A stretch of DNA of 64,000 nucleotides, from assembly GCA_035319185.1 (NCBI GenBank), contig DATHDF010000024.1, positions 29,455 through 93,454 of the forward strand, in the 5' to 3' direction. Shown piece by piece: positions 33,330 through 42,355 of the stretch; within the stretch, counting starts at the first letter, position 1; every line of letters starts with the position of its first letter. Origin of the DNA: Fen-1308 sp035319185 (GTDB lineage Bacteria > Nitrospirota > Thermodesulfovibrionia > Thermodesulfovibrionales > Dissulfurispiraceae). Both the position numbers and the translations under genes were made by a program. The notes beneath the pieces are model-generated. The model did not search any database and was not told where the DNA came from. It saw nothing but the letters and a program-made list of their open reading frames with translations.

Positions 33330-33863
33330 TCAGAGGCTGCTGGCAACGATGTGCGGAGAATCTTCGGTTATGATATGACAATCGGCCCTGACAGGGGACT
33401 TCTGAATGCGCGTCTCGATCTGCCTGCGGGCCATTATGCAAATTTTTTTCAGGACATCCAGTTGTTTCCCGTAGTACAGGAACGGAAAAAGGTCGCAGAC
33501 CGGCGCAGAGGCAAACAACGATAGTGCGGATTCTGCAACACCTGCATTCTTCAGCACGATAAACACATCTTTAGCTGAGCTGAAATCGGATCTCCAGGCT
33601 GCCGCCCTGAGCATGTTCTCCCAACCTACCGCCAGGTGGATGCGTGCAGGACAGGATTCCGACTCATTGCATGCATCGATAAGCGAGGCAATGAGCGGGA
33701 AGGCATTCCCGAAATTATCAGCTGAAATATACGAGCTTCTGCTATACCGGAAAAGATCCATGTGCGACCGCAATGCAGATGCCGTGTCACAGATTACGAC
33801 CTCTGTAAGGCCGGCGATGTTCTCGCTTGAGAGGTACATCATGAATTGTAGCACAGGGCGCAA
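33330..33863 (-). CDS. Hypothetical protein
   Basis: The frame gives up to 177 residues from a TTG, or 169 from tandem ATG codons (33842-33837). Neither start has a clear ribosome site. The sequence is Ala/Ser-rich, with alternating helices and strands (LTEVVICDTASALRSH; AKDVFIVLKNAGVAESALSL), loosely like a universal-stress-type fold. No motif is recognised. It could be a decayed gene. Confidence 0.4.
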   Translation of the reverse strand: MRPVLQFMMYLSSENIAGLTEVVICDTASALRSHMDLFRYSRSSYISADNFGNAFPLIASLIDACNESESCPARIHLAVGWENMLRAAAWRSDFSSAKDVFIVLKNAGVAESALSLFASAPVCDLFPFLYYGKQLDVLKKICIMARRQIETRIQKSPVRADCHIITEDSPHIVASSL

Positions 33864-33978
33864 GACTTAGGAATCTTTCGTGATATTAGCGGCGGCTCCC
33901 AACGAGTTACGTTACTGAGCCATGAGCTGTGATGTCAATGAAGCGCGCTAACCGGTCGTTTCTCACTTGATGTGTAGC

Positions 33979-34242
33979 TTATCTTATATTGTTCGCAGAA
34001 AACAGAAGAACCTTGTCGCCGACAAAGGCTACAGTAACGGATTTTTTTTCGTCGCCCCACACGCAGTTTCTCATTCCTATGACATCATTGCACTTGTCCG
34101 GAGAACCCAGTATTTTTACGACTTCATCGTAGGCCATGCCGCCTTTTATCTTGTTGTAGTTGTCCATCGTCAGCCTGCTGCAACCTGCCAGGTAACCCAG
34201 GACAAAGCCAACGAATATTATCAGGAACAATCTCTTCTTCAT
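33979..34242 (-). CDS. Small BamE/SmpA-like lipoprotein
   Basis: The ATG at 34242 follows GGAGGTAGAC. The 87-residue protein has a lipoprotein signal (lipobox YLAGC, near Cys21) and a BamE-like core: MDNYNKIKGGMAYDEVVKILG, SPDKCND, NCVWGDEKKSVTVAFVGDKV. The spacing fits DUF3862-type lipoproteins. It probably faces the periplasm. It is transcribed alone, divergent from the dehydratase-like gene. Confidence 0.78.
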   Translation of the reverse strand: MKKRLFLIIFVGFVLGYLAGCSRLTMDNYNKIKGGMAYDEVVKILGSPDKCNDVIGMRNCVWGDEKKSVTVAFVGDKVLLFSANNIR

Positions 34243-34435
34243 GTCTACCTCCATGGCGGAATAGACTTAGTATTCAGCAAGCCGGCGTATGAAGTCAAAA
34301 TGCGATGCAATAGAGTTAATCTATGGCGGCCTTGTAACTGATAGAAACAAACAATTGGATATGTCGCTCCGGTACGGGTTATTTTGGACAACGGGTTTTT
34401 TGATCAATAGAGTTCTGATAATCAAGGAGGCGCTT

Positions 34436-35728
34436 GTGTCAAAAGATTATACGCAGATGTGGAGCAGCATAGGTCTCAACCTGAAAGCGCATGAAGGTTT
34501 GTTATCGGTATTGGGTGATGCGTACAAGAACATCTATCTTTCGCAGAAGAACAGGCCCAGGGGAATGGATTATTTCGATTTCGTGATTTCAGAGGTGCAC
34601 GGCCTAAGGATCGAAGAGATTGTCGGGGCGAAAGAGAGCGGTAAAAAAGTCATCGGCACTTTCTGCGTGTATGTGCCGGAAGAATTGGTGCTTGCTGTCG
34701 ACGGGGTATGCATCGGGCTTTGCGCAGGCGCTGAGGTGGGTTCGGATGAGGCTGAAAAGTACGTGCCGCGTAATACATGCGCGCTAATCAAGGCCTTTCT
34801 CGGGTTCAAGCTCGCCGGACTCTGTCCTTACGTCGAACTGACGGACCTTATCGTGGGAGAGACCACCTGTGACGGTAAGAAGAAGGCCTATGAGATCTTT
34901 GATGATATCACCGGGAAGGTTTATGTCATGGAGCTGCCGAACATGAAAGGTGAAAACGGCAGGAAGATGTGGAGGAGCGAGATAAAACGCTTTGCCGACA
35001 GGCTTGAGGCCTTGACCGGCAATGAGATCACGCTCGAAAAGCTGCGCGAATCCTCGAAGCTTGTCAATGCCAAGAGAAAGGCCCTTCAGCGGCTGTCGGC
35101 CTTGAGGGCCGCCGATCCTGCACCGATTTCGGGTCTCGACGCCTTATTGGTCAATCAGGTTTCCTTCTACGACGACCCTGTCCGCTTTACCGCAAAAACG
35201 AACGAGCTTTGCGATGAACTCGAAGAGCGCATCAAGTCCGGCGCAGGCGTTGCCGAAAGGGGGAGCCCGCGCGTGCTCATATCGGGCTCGCCAATGGCGA
35301 TCCCGAACTGGAAGCTCCACGCCATCGTGGAGGGCAGCGGCGCAACGGTTGTCGGAGAGGAGTCCTGCGTTGGGGAACGTAATTTCAGGACACTTCTGGA
35401 TGACGGGTTCTTGTCTGTGGAGCAGGCGATCGACAATCTTTCGGAGCGCACACTTACTGTTGACTGCGCCTGTTTTACTCCGAACACCGAGCGCCTAGAC
35501 AACATAAAGGAAATGGTTACGCGTCTGAACGCGGGTGGAGTTATACATTATGCGCTTCAATTTTGCACGCCGTATATGATGGAGGCATATAAAGCAAAGA
35601 AAGTATCGGATACCATTGGAGTGCCTTTTCTGCGGATAGAGACCGACTACAGCATGGAAGACATGGGCCAATTGAAGACAAGAGTCGGGGCCTTTTTAGA
35701 GATGTTACAGGCGAGGGCCCGTGCTTGA
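34436..35728 (+). CDS. 2-hydroxyacyl-CoA dehydratase D-like / double-cubane cluster protein
   Basis: The GTG at 34436 is chosen because AAGGAGG (34424-34430) lies 5 bp upstream; a longer frame from 34289 has no ribosome site. The 430-residue protein matches the HgdB/BcrC-type family, rich in cysteines that can ligate clusters (FCVYVPEELVLAVDGVCIGL, RNTCALIK, GLCPYVELTD, QFCTPYMMEAY). Classical dehydratases have two such subunits; here there is only one, followed by its activator. That two-gene layout matches double-cubane cluster proteins, whose physiological substrate is not known. Strict anaerobe signature. Confidence 0.83.
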   Translation: MSKDYTQMWSSIGLNLKAHEGLLSVLGDAYKNIYLSQKNRPRGMDYFDFVISEVHGLRIEEIVGAKESGKKVIGTFCVYVPEELVLAVDGVCIGLCAGAEVGSDEAEKYVPRNTCALIKAFLGFKLAGLCPYVELTDLIVGETTCDGKKKAYEIFDDITGKVYVMELPNMKGENGRKMWRSEIKRFADRLEALTGNEITLEKLRESSKLVNAKRKALQRLSALRAADPAPISGLDALLVNQVSFYDDPVRFTAKTNELCDELEERIKSGAGVAERGSPRVLISGSPMAIPNWKLHAIVEGSGATVVGEESCVGERNFRTLLDDGFLSVEQAIDNLSERTLTVDCACFTPNTERLDNIKEMVTRLNAGGVIHYALQFCTPYMMEAYKAKKVSDTIGVPFLRIETDYSMEDMGQLKTRVGAFLEMLQARARA

Positions 35729-36486
35729 TATCAGCCGGTATTGATATCGGGTCGAGATACATCAAGTTCGTACTTGCCGAAGACGGCAATATTATTGCCG
35801 CAGAAAAAAAAGAGACCGGCCATGACCCTCTCGGAACCTGCCATAAGATCATTGCGCAATTCATCCATAAGCGGCCTGAGCGGATCGTTGCTACCGGCTA
35901 CGGACGCTATCTTCTGGAGGTGCATGGAGACATTCATGCCATCACAGAGATAAAGGCAGTTGCAAAAGGGGCGAAGGCGGTCTTCTCATCCTGTCGCACG
36001 GTCATCGATATCGGAGGTCAGGACACGAAGGTAATATCGCTCAACGGAGACGGCATGGTAGCCGGCTTTGAGATGAACGACCGCTGCGCAGCCGGTACTG
36101 GCAGGTTCCTCGAAATCATGGCGCGGACGCTTGGGTTCTCAATAGAGGAATTCGGAAGACTGCGCAGATCGAACGCGGAGGGTGACGGCCGGTTAAAGAT
36201 CAATAGCATGTGCACTGTATTTGCCGAGTCCGAGGTGGTAGGGCTTATTGCCCGGGGTGTTTCGAGGGATGACATAACTGCCGCTATACACGATTCCATA
36301 GCAGGACGTGTGATGTCATTGGTCCGAAGGGTCGGGGCCGATGAAGAGATAGTCTTTGCCGGCGGCTGCGCGATGAACGAGAGCCTGGCTTTGCTCCTTG
36401 CAGAGCGACTGCAGAAGCCTCTAAAGATCGGAGAAAGGCCCGACATGCTTGCCGCCCTCGGCGCTGCTCTTTACGCTGCCGGCTGA
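35725..36486 (+). CDS. BadF/HgdC-type ATP-dependent activator
   Basis: The 253-residue ASKHA-fold ATPase has ISAGIDIGSRYIKFVLAE, VIDIGGQDTKVISL, DRCAAGTGRFLEIMARTLG and NSMCTVFAESEVVGLIARG; the two cysteines (in DRCAAGTG and NSMCTVF) are those that hold the intersubunit [4Fe-4S] cluster. It uses ATP to shoot low-potential electrons into the partner protein. It starts with TTG inside a TTGA overlap with the preceding gene. Confidence 0.92.
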   Translation: MISAGIDIGSRYIKFVLAEDGNIIAAEKKETGHDPLGTCHKIIAQFIHKRPERIVATGYGRYLLEVHGDIHAITEIKAVAKGAKAVFSSCRTVIDIGGQDTKVISLNGDGMVAGFEMNDRCAAGTGRFLEIMARTLGFSIEEFGRLRRSNAEGDGRLKINSMCTVFAESEVVGLIARGVSRDDITAAIHDSIAGRVMSLVRRVGADEEIVFAGGCAMNESLALLLAERLQKPLKIGERPDMLAALGAALYAAG

Positions 36487-36488
36487 AT

Positions 36489-37454
36489 TTATCGCTCAGA
36501 AATCTTTCGTCCGGTCACGAGCACATTGTCGCCCATAAGCTTGTGGCCGGTCTTGTTGAATCCCGCCGATGTAAGCCACTCCTTAATCTCCGGGACTGAA
36601 TATGATCTGCCGCCGTGGGTATTGACCAGCATGTTTACGGAAAAGAGAGAGCCGTGCACAGGTTTTGTTCGGTCAGCGGCAAGATAATGCTCCTGAATAA
36701 CGACACGTCCGTTTGTGTTTAAGGCCTTATGTGCCTTTTGGAGAACCTTTCTGCTATTGTCCGCTGAAAAGGAGTGGAGCACCTGACTGATAAGGACCAG
36801 ATCATAACCGTTGCCGATGTCGTCGATCAGGAAGTCGCCCTCCATGAATGAAATATTCCGCAGCCCGCTTTTATCTATTATGTCGGTTGCAATCGCTATG
36901 GTTGCGGGGAGATCGAAGAGCGTCACCGAATCGACCCTGCGCGCCATTTCTATGGAATAGGTGCCGGGTCCTCCACCGAGATCGAGGGCCTTCCTGACAC
37001 CCTTCAGGTTAATTGCTCTGATTGTCTCCTTCGCCCGCGATATTGCGATATTATGCATGCCCCTGATAAATGCGTCCGTTCCGAAGGCCTTCCTGGTCGG
37101 AAGGCCTGTTTTCACAACCTCGTCGAGGTTCGACCAATTTATCCAGAGATTGTCTGCATGTCGCAGGATGTCGCCCTGGTAATAGGGCATGCCGTTGACA
37201 AGCAACTGATCGGCAACTGCAGAGTTGCGGTACAGGCCACTTTTTTTCTTCAGCAAGCCCAGCCCGGCAACGGCATCAAGCAATATCTCCGTCGCCCTTG
37301 GATCGGCACTGATAAGGCCGGCTATTTGAGAGGCGCTTTTCGCAGTCTTCAGGTGATCGAAGACCCGGAGGTTGTTTGCGGTCAGCAATACCCTTGCCTG
37401 CCAGTAACTACCCCACAACCTCCGTAATGATTTGATCTCTTCCTGGATATTCAT
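36489..37454 (-). CDS. SAM-dependent O-methyltransferase-like protein
   Basis: The 321-residue protein has an N-terminal winged-helix dimerisation domain (1-95) and a family-2 methyltransferase domain with KALDLGGGPGTYSIEMARR, FDLPATIAIA, EGDFL and ISQVLHSF. It ends VLVTGRKIS. Relatives methylate small aromatic or isoprenoid molecules; the substrate is unknown. It is last in the mqnD-glgP-methyltransferase run (36 bp after glgP). The upstream start at 37487 lacks a ribosome site. Confidence 0.83.
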   Translation of the reverse strand: MNIQEEIKSLRRLWGSYWQARVLLTANNLRVFDHLKTAKSASQIAGLISADPRATEILLDAVAGLGLLKKKSGLYRNSAVADQLLVNGMPYYQGDILRHADNLWINWSNLDEVVKTGLPTRKAFGTDAFIRGMHNIAISRAKETIRAINLKGVRKALDLGGGPGTYSIEMARRVDSVTLFDLPATIAIATDIIDKSGLRNISFMEGDFLIDDIGNGYDLVLISQVLHSFSADNSRKVLQKAHKALNTNGRVVIQEHYLAADRTKPVHGSLFSVNMLVNTHGGRSYSVPEIKEWLTSAGFNKTGHKLMGDNVLVTGRKISER

Positions 37455-37490
37455 GCGTTTCTCCAGTCGGCAGATTGCAACCGACAATTG

Positions 37491-39206
37491 CTATCTTATA
37501 TAGGCTTCGGTAACGTAAAGTCTCATCATTCGGTGCGTGTTGAAGTAATATGCGTTTTTCCCGATGGCATTGGCCATGATCCTGGTCCAGATCTTTTTGT
37601 CGGCATAGAACGTAGGGATAATAGTAGATTCCAGCTTGTAATAAAGGTCGTCGGCATCTCGCTCAGGGTCCGCCGGGACGTCCGGTGAAGGCCCTATGGC
37701 CCACCCGGTATAGTTTTCTATGTGTCCTTCGATCCACCAGCCGTCCAGTACGCTGAAGTTGGGCACACCGTTGTGAGTGGCCTTCATGCCGCTGGTTCCA
37801 GATGCTTCATGGGGGCGCATAGGGGTATTGAGCCATACGTCAACGCCTGAGATGATCTTAAGCGCGGTATCCATATTATAGTTCTGAACGAACACTATCT
37901 TGACCCTGTCCTTAAGCCGCTCGCCTATTTTTATGATCTGCTGGATCAGGTCTTTGCCCGCCTCGTCTCTGGGATGGGCCTTGCCTGCATAAATTATCTG
38001 AATTCGGCCCTCGCCGATGCGCGCAAGTTTTTCAGGGTCGGATAGCAACAGGTCGGCACGCTTGTAAGCTGTTGCACGGCGCGCGAAGCCTATCGTCAGC
38101 GTGTCGTAATTCATTCCAGCCTGCGTTTCCCTGTTTACAAAATCTATGAGGCCCTTCTTTGCTTCCATATGGGCGCCCCACAGCTCTTCATCCGGAATCC
38201 TGCCCACTCTGACGAATATTTCGGGTTCATTGGCCCAGCCGGGAAGGTATTTGTCATAGAGACGCTTGAAGCTGTCGCAAGTCCATGTGAACGAATGCAC
38301 GCCATTCGTTATTGCATGTATCTCATATCCCGGAAACATAACCTTCGAGACTTCACCGTGCTTCTTGGCGACCCCGTTTATGTAATTGCTGAGGTTGATC
38401 CCCAGAATAGTCATGTTAAGGGCTTTATGTCCTGAAAAGTCTTTGATCACGTGCATCGGGATGACGTCGGCATCGGTCAGGATCTTTTCCGCGAGTTCAT
38501 ACGGGAATTTGTCATGTCCGGCCTCTACCGGCGTATGTGTAGTAAATACGCAAAGGCTTCGCACCTTGTCGACGTCCCAAACAAGGCGTTCATCCCAGAC
38601 GTCTTCAATGTCCCTCTTGAATCTTTTGAGTAGCTCTAGTGTCAACAGGCTGGAATGCCCTTCGTTCATATGGTATTTCTTGATCTCGAAGCCCAGCTGT
38701 TCAAGAATGCGAGTTCCTCCGATGCCGAGGATTATCTCCTGTTTCAGCCGATATGATGAATCGCCTCCGTACAGATAGAGGGTGAGCTCTCTGTCCTCCG
38801 GGGCATTTTCAGCCAGGTCGGTGTCGAGAAAAATCACCGGCAGCTTCCCGCCGGTTGCGCTTTCGACAACATACAGCCAGGGCGCTATCTGCACGTCGCG
38901 CGATGAAATGCCCACTGTAACGCGATCCGCCAGGCGCACCATAAAGTCAGAAGGCGTCCAGTCGTCGGTAAGCTCCTTTTGCCTGCCAAAGGGGTCGAGC
39001 TCCTGCCTGAAATAACCTTTTTTGGTCAGCAGCGAGACGGCAACCATTGGCAGTCTGAGGTCCGCCGCAGATTTTATAGTGTCGCCGGCTAAAATTCCCA
39101 GGCCGCCGCTATATGTCTTTATCTCGTTCTTTAAGCCGATTTCCATCGAGAAGTATGCAATTTTCGGCTCTTTGATAAATGGATCGATCGAATTGTACTG
39201 AGTCAT
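37491..39206 (-). CDS. glgP: Alpha-glucan phosphorylase (short GT35 form)
   Basis: The 571-residue enzyme releases glucose 1-phosphate from glycogen or maltodextrin. Visible: FSMEIGLKNEIKTYSGGLGI at the start, KYHMNEGHSSLLTLEL, FARRATAYKRADLL, and the pyridoxal-phosphate lysine in EASGTSGMKATHNGVPN. It is shorter than the 800-residue E. coli type, as in the thermophile-type subgroup. It begins 9 bp after mqnD, so it shares a transcript with it. Confidence 0.93.
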   Translation of the reverse strand: MTQYNSIDPFIKEPKIAYFSMEIGLKNEIKTYSGGLGILAGDTIKSAADLRLPMVAVSLLTKKGYFRQELDPFGRQKELTDDWTPSDFMVRLADRVTVGISSRDVQIAPWLYVVESATGGKLPVIFLDTDLAENAPEDRELTLYLYGGDSSYRLKQEIILGIGGTRILEQLGFEIKKYHMNEGHSSLLTLELLKRFKRDIEDVWDERLVWDVDKVRSLCVFTTHTPVEAGHDKFPYELAEKILTDADVIPMHVIKDFSGHKALNMTILGINLSNYINGVAKKHGEVSKVMFPGYEIHAITNGVHSFTWTCDSFKRLYDKYLPGWANEPEIFVRVGRIPDEELWGAHMEAKKGLIDFVNRETQAGMNYDTLTIGFARRATAYKRADLLLSDPEKLARIGEGRIQIIYAGKAHPRDEAGKDLIQQIIKIGERLKDRVKIVFVQNYNMDTALKIISGVDVWLNTPMRPHEASGTSGMKATHNGVPNFSVLDGWWIEGHIENYTGWAIGPSPDVPADPERDADDLYYKLESTIIPTFYADKKIWTRIMANAIGKNAYYFNTHRMMRLYVTEAYIR

Positions 39207-39215
39207 CGGGCCTCC

Positions 39216-40025
39216 TTATCGACCGTCGGCCAAGCGTGCCCTGCCGAGCAGTTCTTTGAGGGCTGCTGCTCCCTCTTCTGCCATGTCGACGGTAAAATCG
39301 TTCACGTAAAGATCTATATGACTATTTATAACCTGAGTCGAGAGCTCTTGCGAATGTTTCTTAATGAACGGCATAGCTTGATCCCGATGGGGAAAGGCAT
39401 ATTCTACGCTCTTTCGAACAAGGTCCTCAATCACCTCGACCTTCGGGCCGAGCGTTTTTTTCGTTATTATGCCGCCGAGCGGAATGGGCAGCCCAGTATC
39501 TTTTTCCCACCACTCACCGAGGTCGGCTACCTGCGACAGCCCATATTCCTTATATGTAAATCTGCTTTCGTGTATTATGAGCCCTGCATCCACCTTGCCG
39601 TCCCGCGCTGCCGCCGGTATTTCATGGAACGGCATCGGCACAATCTTCGATGGTTTGTTGCGGAATGCGGCATCGAAAAAAAGTCTCAACAGAAGATAGG
39701 CAGTGGTAAGCTCTCCTGGAATGGCGATGCTCTTGTCCCGCAGATCAGACATCGCATAAGGAACTTTTGAGACGATCAGAGGCCCGCAGCCGCGACCGAA
39801 GGCGCCGCCCGACCTGAGAAAGCGGTAATCGTCCTGAAGATACAGGAAGACGTGACACGATATTTTGGAAACGTCGAGTGAGCGGGACATTGCGAGGCGG
39901 TTCAATGTCTCCACATCCTCTATATGAAGATCGAAGTCGAGCCCGTGCGTATCGATCATCCTGTTCGCCAGCGCATAGAATATAAATGTATCATTGGGGC
40001 ATGGCGAGAAACCCAAGGTTATCAT
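39216..40025 (-). CDS. mqnD: 1,4-dihydroxy-6-naphthoate synthase MqnD
   Basis: The 269-residue protein has LGFSPCPNDTFIFYALANRM, SKISCHVFLYLQDDYRFL, GGAFGRGCGPLIVSK and AIPGELTTAYLLLRLF, which define MqnD of the futalosine menaquinone pathway. Menaquinone is the quinone used by DsrM and DsrP, so the gene supports the respiratory chain predicted here. It is first in a minus-strand run with glgP and a methyltransferase. No clear promoter was identified in the AT-rich 40026-40200. Confidence 0.93.
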   Translation of the reverse strand: MITLGFSPCPNDTFIFYALANRMIDTHGLDFDLHIEDVETLNRLAMSRSLDVSKISCHVFLYLQDDYRFLRSGGAFGRGCGPLIVSKVPYAMSDLRDKSIAIPGELTTAYLLLRLFFDAAFRNKPSKIVPMPFHEIPAAARDGKVDAGLIIHESRFTYKEYGLSQVADLGEWWEKDTGLPIPLGGIITKKTLGPKVEVIEDLVRKSVEYAFPHRDQAMPFIKKHSQELSTQVINSHIDLYVNDFTVDMAEEGAAALKELLGRARLADGR

Positions 40026-40233
40026 GATCTGGATTTTATCATTAAAGGGGGCAAGGTTGCCAGAACAACAACCTCAATAATAAAAAACATAGTAAATGAG
40101 ACTGATTCACCCCTTCTGTTGCACCTATTGCGCCGGGCATGTGCTATTCAATCAAAAATAGAGAAAATAGACAAAAAATCGCAAAAAACATCCATAATCT
40201 GAAATATTCGGCCATAATTGCTTGAAATAGTCC

Positions 40234-40263
40234 TTGCCTGGAGAGGCTGATTCACGATATATT
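40234..40263 (+). promoter_or_regulatory. groESL promoter
   Basis: TTGCCT (40234-40239), 18 bp, TATATT (40258-40263). The -10 runs into the CIRCE left arm, so repressor binding blocks it. GGAGGCAG-type ribosome site precedes the groES ATG. Confidence 0.7.
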
Positions 40264-40288
40264 AGCACTCATCAGGATTGAGTGCTAA
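40262..40288 (+). promoter_or_regulatory. CIRCE element (HrcA operator)
   Basis: TTAGCACTC (40262-40270), nine bases, GAGTGCTAA (40280-40288), a perfect match to the consensus. HrcA binds this site and represses groESL except after heat or other unfolding stress. hrcA itself is not in the window. Confidence 0.98.
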
Positions 40289-40324
40289 TAACTTAAATCA
40301 AACCATAAGAAAAGGAGGCAGGTT

Positions 40325-40588
40325 ATGAAGATCAAACCGCTCAAGGACAGGGTAGTCATTAAGTACTCCGAAGAGGAGATGGAGAAGACGGCCGGAGGGC
40401 TTTATGTCCCGGATGTCGCCAAGGAGAAACCCCAGAAAGGTACGGTAGAGGCCGTAGGCGTGGATGTCAAAGAGGTCAAGCCGGGCAATGCCGTGCTTTT
40501 CGACAAGTATTCGGGATCAAAGATCAAGCTCAACGATGTTGAGTACCTGATCGTCAAGGAAGAAGACCTGTTGGGAATCATCGAATAA
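40325..40588 (+). CDS. groS: Co-chaperonin GroES, short form
   Basis: The protein has 87 residues against the usual 95-97. The mobile loop is intact (EEEMEKTAGGLYVPDVAKEK), but the segment after GTVEAVGVDVKEVKPGNAVL is about eight residues shorter than in E. coli, where the roof hairpin is. AAAGGAGGCAGGTT precedes the ATG. It caps GroEL in ATP-dependent folding. groEL follows 22 bp later. Confidence 0.96.
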   Translation: MKIKPLKDRVVIKYSEEEMEKTAGGLYVPDVAKEKPQKGTVEAVGVDVKEVKPGNAVLFDKYSGSKIKLNDVEYLIVKEEDLLGIIE

Positions 40589-40610
40589 GGAATAGGAGGA
40601 TAATATAACT

Positions 40611-42245
40611 ATGTCAGCCAAACAGCTTTTATTCAGCGATAGCGCAAGGCAGCAGATCCTGAAGGGAATCACCGTTTTGAGCGACGCCGTCAAGGCGACC
40701 CTCGGCCCTAGGGGAAGAAATGTAATCATCGACAAGAAGTTCGGCGCCCCGACCATCACAAAGGACGGCGTAACCGTTGCAAAGGAGATCGAGCTCAAGG
40801 ACCCGTATGAGAATATGGGCGCTCAGCTGCTGAGGGAGGTCGCTTCCAAGACCTCTGACGTTGCCGGCGACGGAACCACAACGGCAACCGTGCTCGCATA
40901 CGCCGTTTACAAGGACGGCATGAAGTATGTGACGGCAGGAGCAAATTCGATCGACATAAAGAGAGGCATCGACAAGGCGGTAGAGATCGTCATCGGCGAA
41001 CTCAAGAATATGTCCAAACCCGTTGTCGAGAAGAAGGAGATCGCCCAGGTCGGCACCATCTCTGCAAACAACGACCCTTCAATCGGCGAACTCATTGCCG
41101 AGGCGATGGATAAGGTCGGCAAGGACGGAGTTATCACTGTTGAAGAGGCCAAGAGCATGGCCACAACCCTCGATGTCGTCGAAGGTATGCAGTTTGACAG
41201 GGGCTATGTGTCCCCGTATTTCATCACAGATGCAGACAGAATGGAGTGCATTCTCGACGATGCGTTCGTCCTCATCCACGATAAGAAGATCTCCAGTATG
41301 AAGGACCTTCTTCCCGTTCTTGAGCAGACCGCCAAGATGGGCAAGCCGCTCCTTATAGTTGCAGAAGATGTCGAAGGCGAGGCCCTCGCAACACTGGTTG
41401 TCAATAAACTCCGCGGCACCATCCAGGTATGTGCGGTAAAGGCCCCCGGATTCGGTGACAGGAGAAAGGCGATGCTCGAAGACATCGCGATCCTTACCGG
41501 CGGACAGGTCATCACTGAAGACCTCGGTCTGAAGCTTGAGAATGTTAAGATTCAGGACCTCGGCAGGGCGAGAAAGATCAACATCGAAAAAGAGAACACC
41601 ACTATCGTTGAAGGCGCGGGTGATGCCAACCACATCCAGGGCCGCGTAAAACAGATAAAGGCCCAGATCGAGGAGACCACCTCCGACTACGATAGGGAGA
41701 AGCTCCAGGAGAGGCTCGCAAAGCTTGTGGGCGGCGTTGCTGTTATAAATGTCGGCGCAGCTACAGAGGCCGAGATGAAGGAGAAGAAGGCCCGCGTAGA
41801 GGATGCCCTTCATGCAACAAGGGCTGCAGTTGAAGAAGGTATAGTCCCCGGCGGAGGAGTTGCGCTTATCAGGTGCATCAAGTCTCTCGATAAGACTAAA
41901 CTTGACCACGACCAGCAGATCGGCGTCAATATAATAAAGAAGTCGCTTGAAGAGCCGATCAGGCAGATCGTGACCAATGCCGGTCTCGAAAGCTCGATCA
42001 TCGCCGAGAAGGTAAAGGCAGCGAAAGACCCTAACTACGGTTATGACGCTTACAGCGAAGAATTCACCGACATGATCAAGTCCGGTATCATCGATCCGAC
42101 CAAGGTTACGAGGACAGCGCTTCAGAATGCGGCTTCGGTCGCAGGCCTCATGCTTACTACCGAGGTGATGATCACCGAGATTCCGGAAGAAGAGAAGAAG
42201 ATGATGCCTCCGATGCCGGGCGGCGGAATGGGAGACATGTACTAA
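40611..42245 (+). CDS. groL: Chaperonin GroEL
   Basis: The 544-residue protein shows the ATP site LGPRGRNVIIDKKFGAP and SDVAGDGTTTATVLAYA, the apical region, PGGGVALIRC and the Gly/Met tail PPMPGGGMGDMY. Length and motifs are normal. It is regulated with groES through CIRCE. Two palindromes follow the stop. Confidence 0.98.
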   Translation: MSAKQLLFSDSARQQILKGITVLSDAVKATLGPRGRNVIIDKKFGAPTITKDGVTVAKEIELKDPYENMGAQLLREVASKTSDVAGDGTTTATVLAYAVYKDGMKYVTAGANSIDIKRGIDKAVEIVIGELKNMSKPVVEKKEIAQVGTISANNDPSIGELIAEAMDKVGKDGVITVEEAKSMATTLDVVEGMQFDRGYVSPYFITDADRMECILDDAFVLIHDKKISSMKDLLPVLEQTAKMGKPLLIVAEDVEGEALATLVVNKLRGTIQVCAVKAPGFGDRRKAMLEDIAILTGGQVITEDLGLKLENVKIQDLGRARKINIEKENTTIVEGAGDANHIQGRVKQIKAQIEETTSDYDREKLQERLAKLVGGVAVINVGAATEAEMKEKKARVEDALHATRAAVEEGIVPGGGVALIRCIKSLDKTKLDHDQQIGVNIIKKSLEEPIRQIVTNAGLESSIIAEKVKAAKDPNYGYDAYSEEFTDMIKSGIIDPTKVTRTALQNAASVAGLMLTTEVMITEIPEEEKKMMPPMPGGGMGDMY

Positions 42246-42253
42246 AATAAATT

Positions 42254-42279
42254 GCAGGGCGGGGCGACCTCGCCCCTGC
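42254..42279 (+). terminator. GC-rich hairpin after groEL
   Basis: GGGGCG (42261-42266), loop ACCT, CGCCCC (42271-42276), with partial extension GCAGG/CCTGC outside. No T-run. It may end groESL transcription or be a dispersed palindrome. Confidence 0.5.
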
Positions 42280-42297
42280 GTTTGGAATGGGAACATT

Positions 42298-42325
42298 GTA
42301 GGGGCGAACGGCTGTTCGCCCCTAC
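42298..42325. repeat. Perfect 12 bp stem REP-like palindrome
   Basis: GTAGGGGCGAAC (42298-42309), loop GGCT, GTTCGCCCCTAC (42314-42325). It sits 19 bp after the preceding hairpin and 30 bp before mltG. I recall nearly the same palindrome scattered in many genomes, so it is probably a mobile or REP-type repeat. Confidence 0.75.
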
Positions 42326-42355
42326 TGCTACTTACGGTATGGTATTCTAAACAAT

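Noticed and set aside
34289..34435. Longer dehydratase-like protein starting at 34289
   Set aside because: The extension lacks a ribosome site and similarity, whereas AAGGAGG precedes the GTG at 34436.
41079..42296. Antisense open frame of about 405 codons opposite groEL
   Set aside because: Shadow of codon bias in groEL; no ribosome site and no recognisable protein features.
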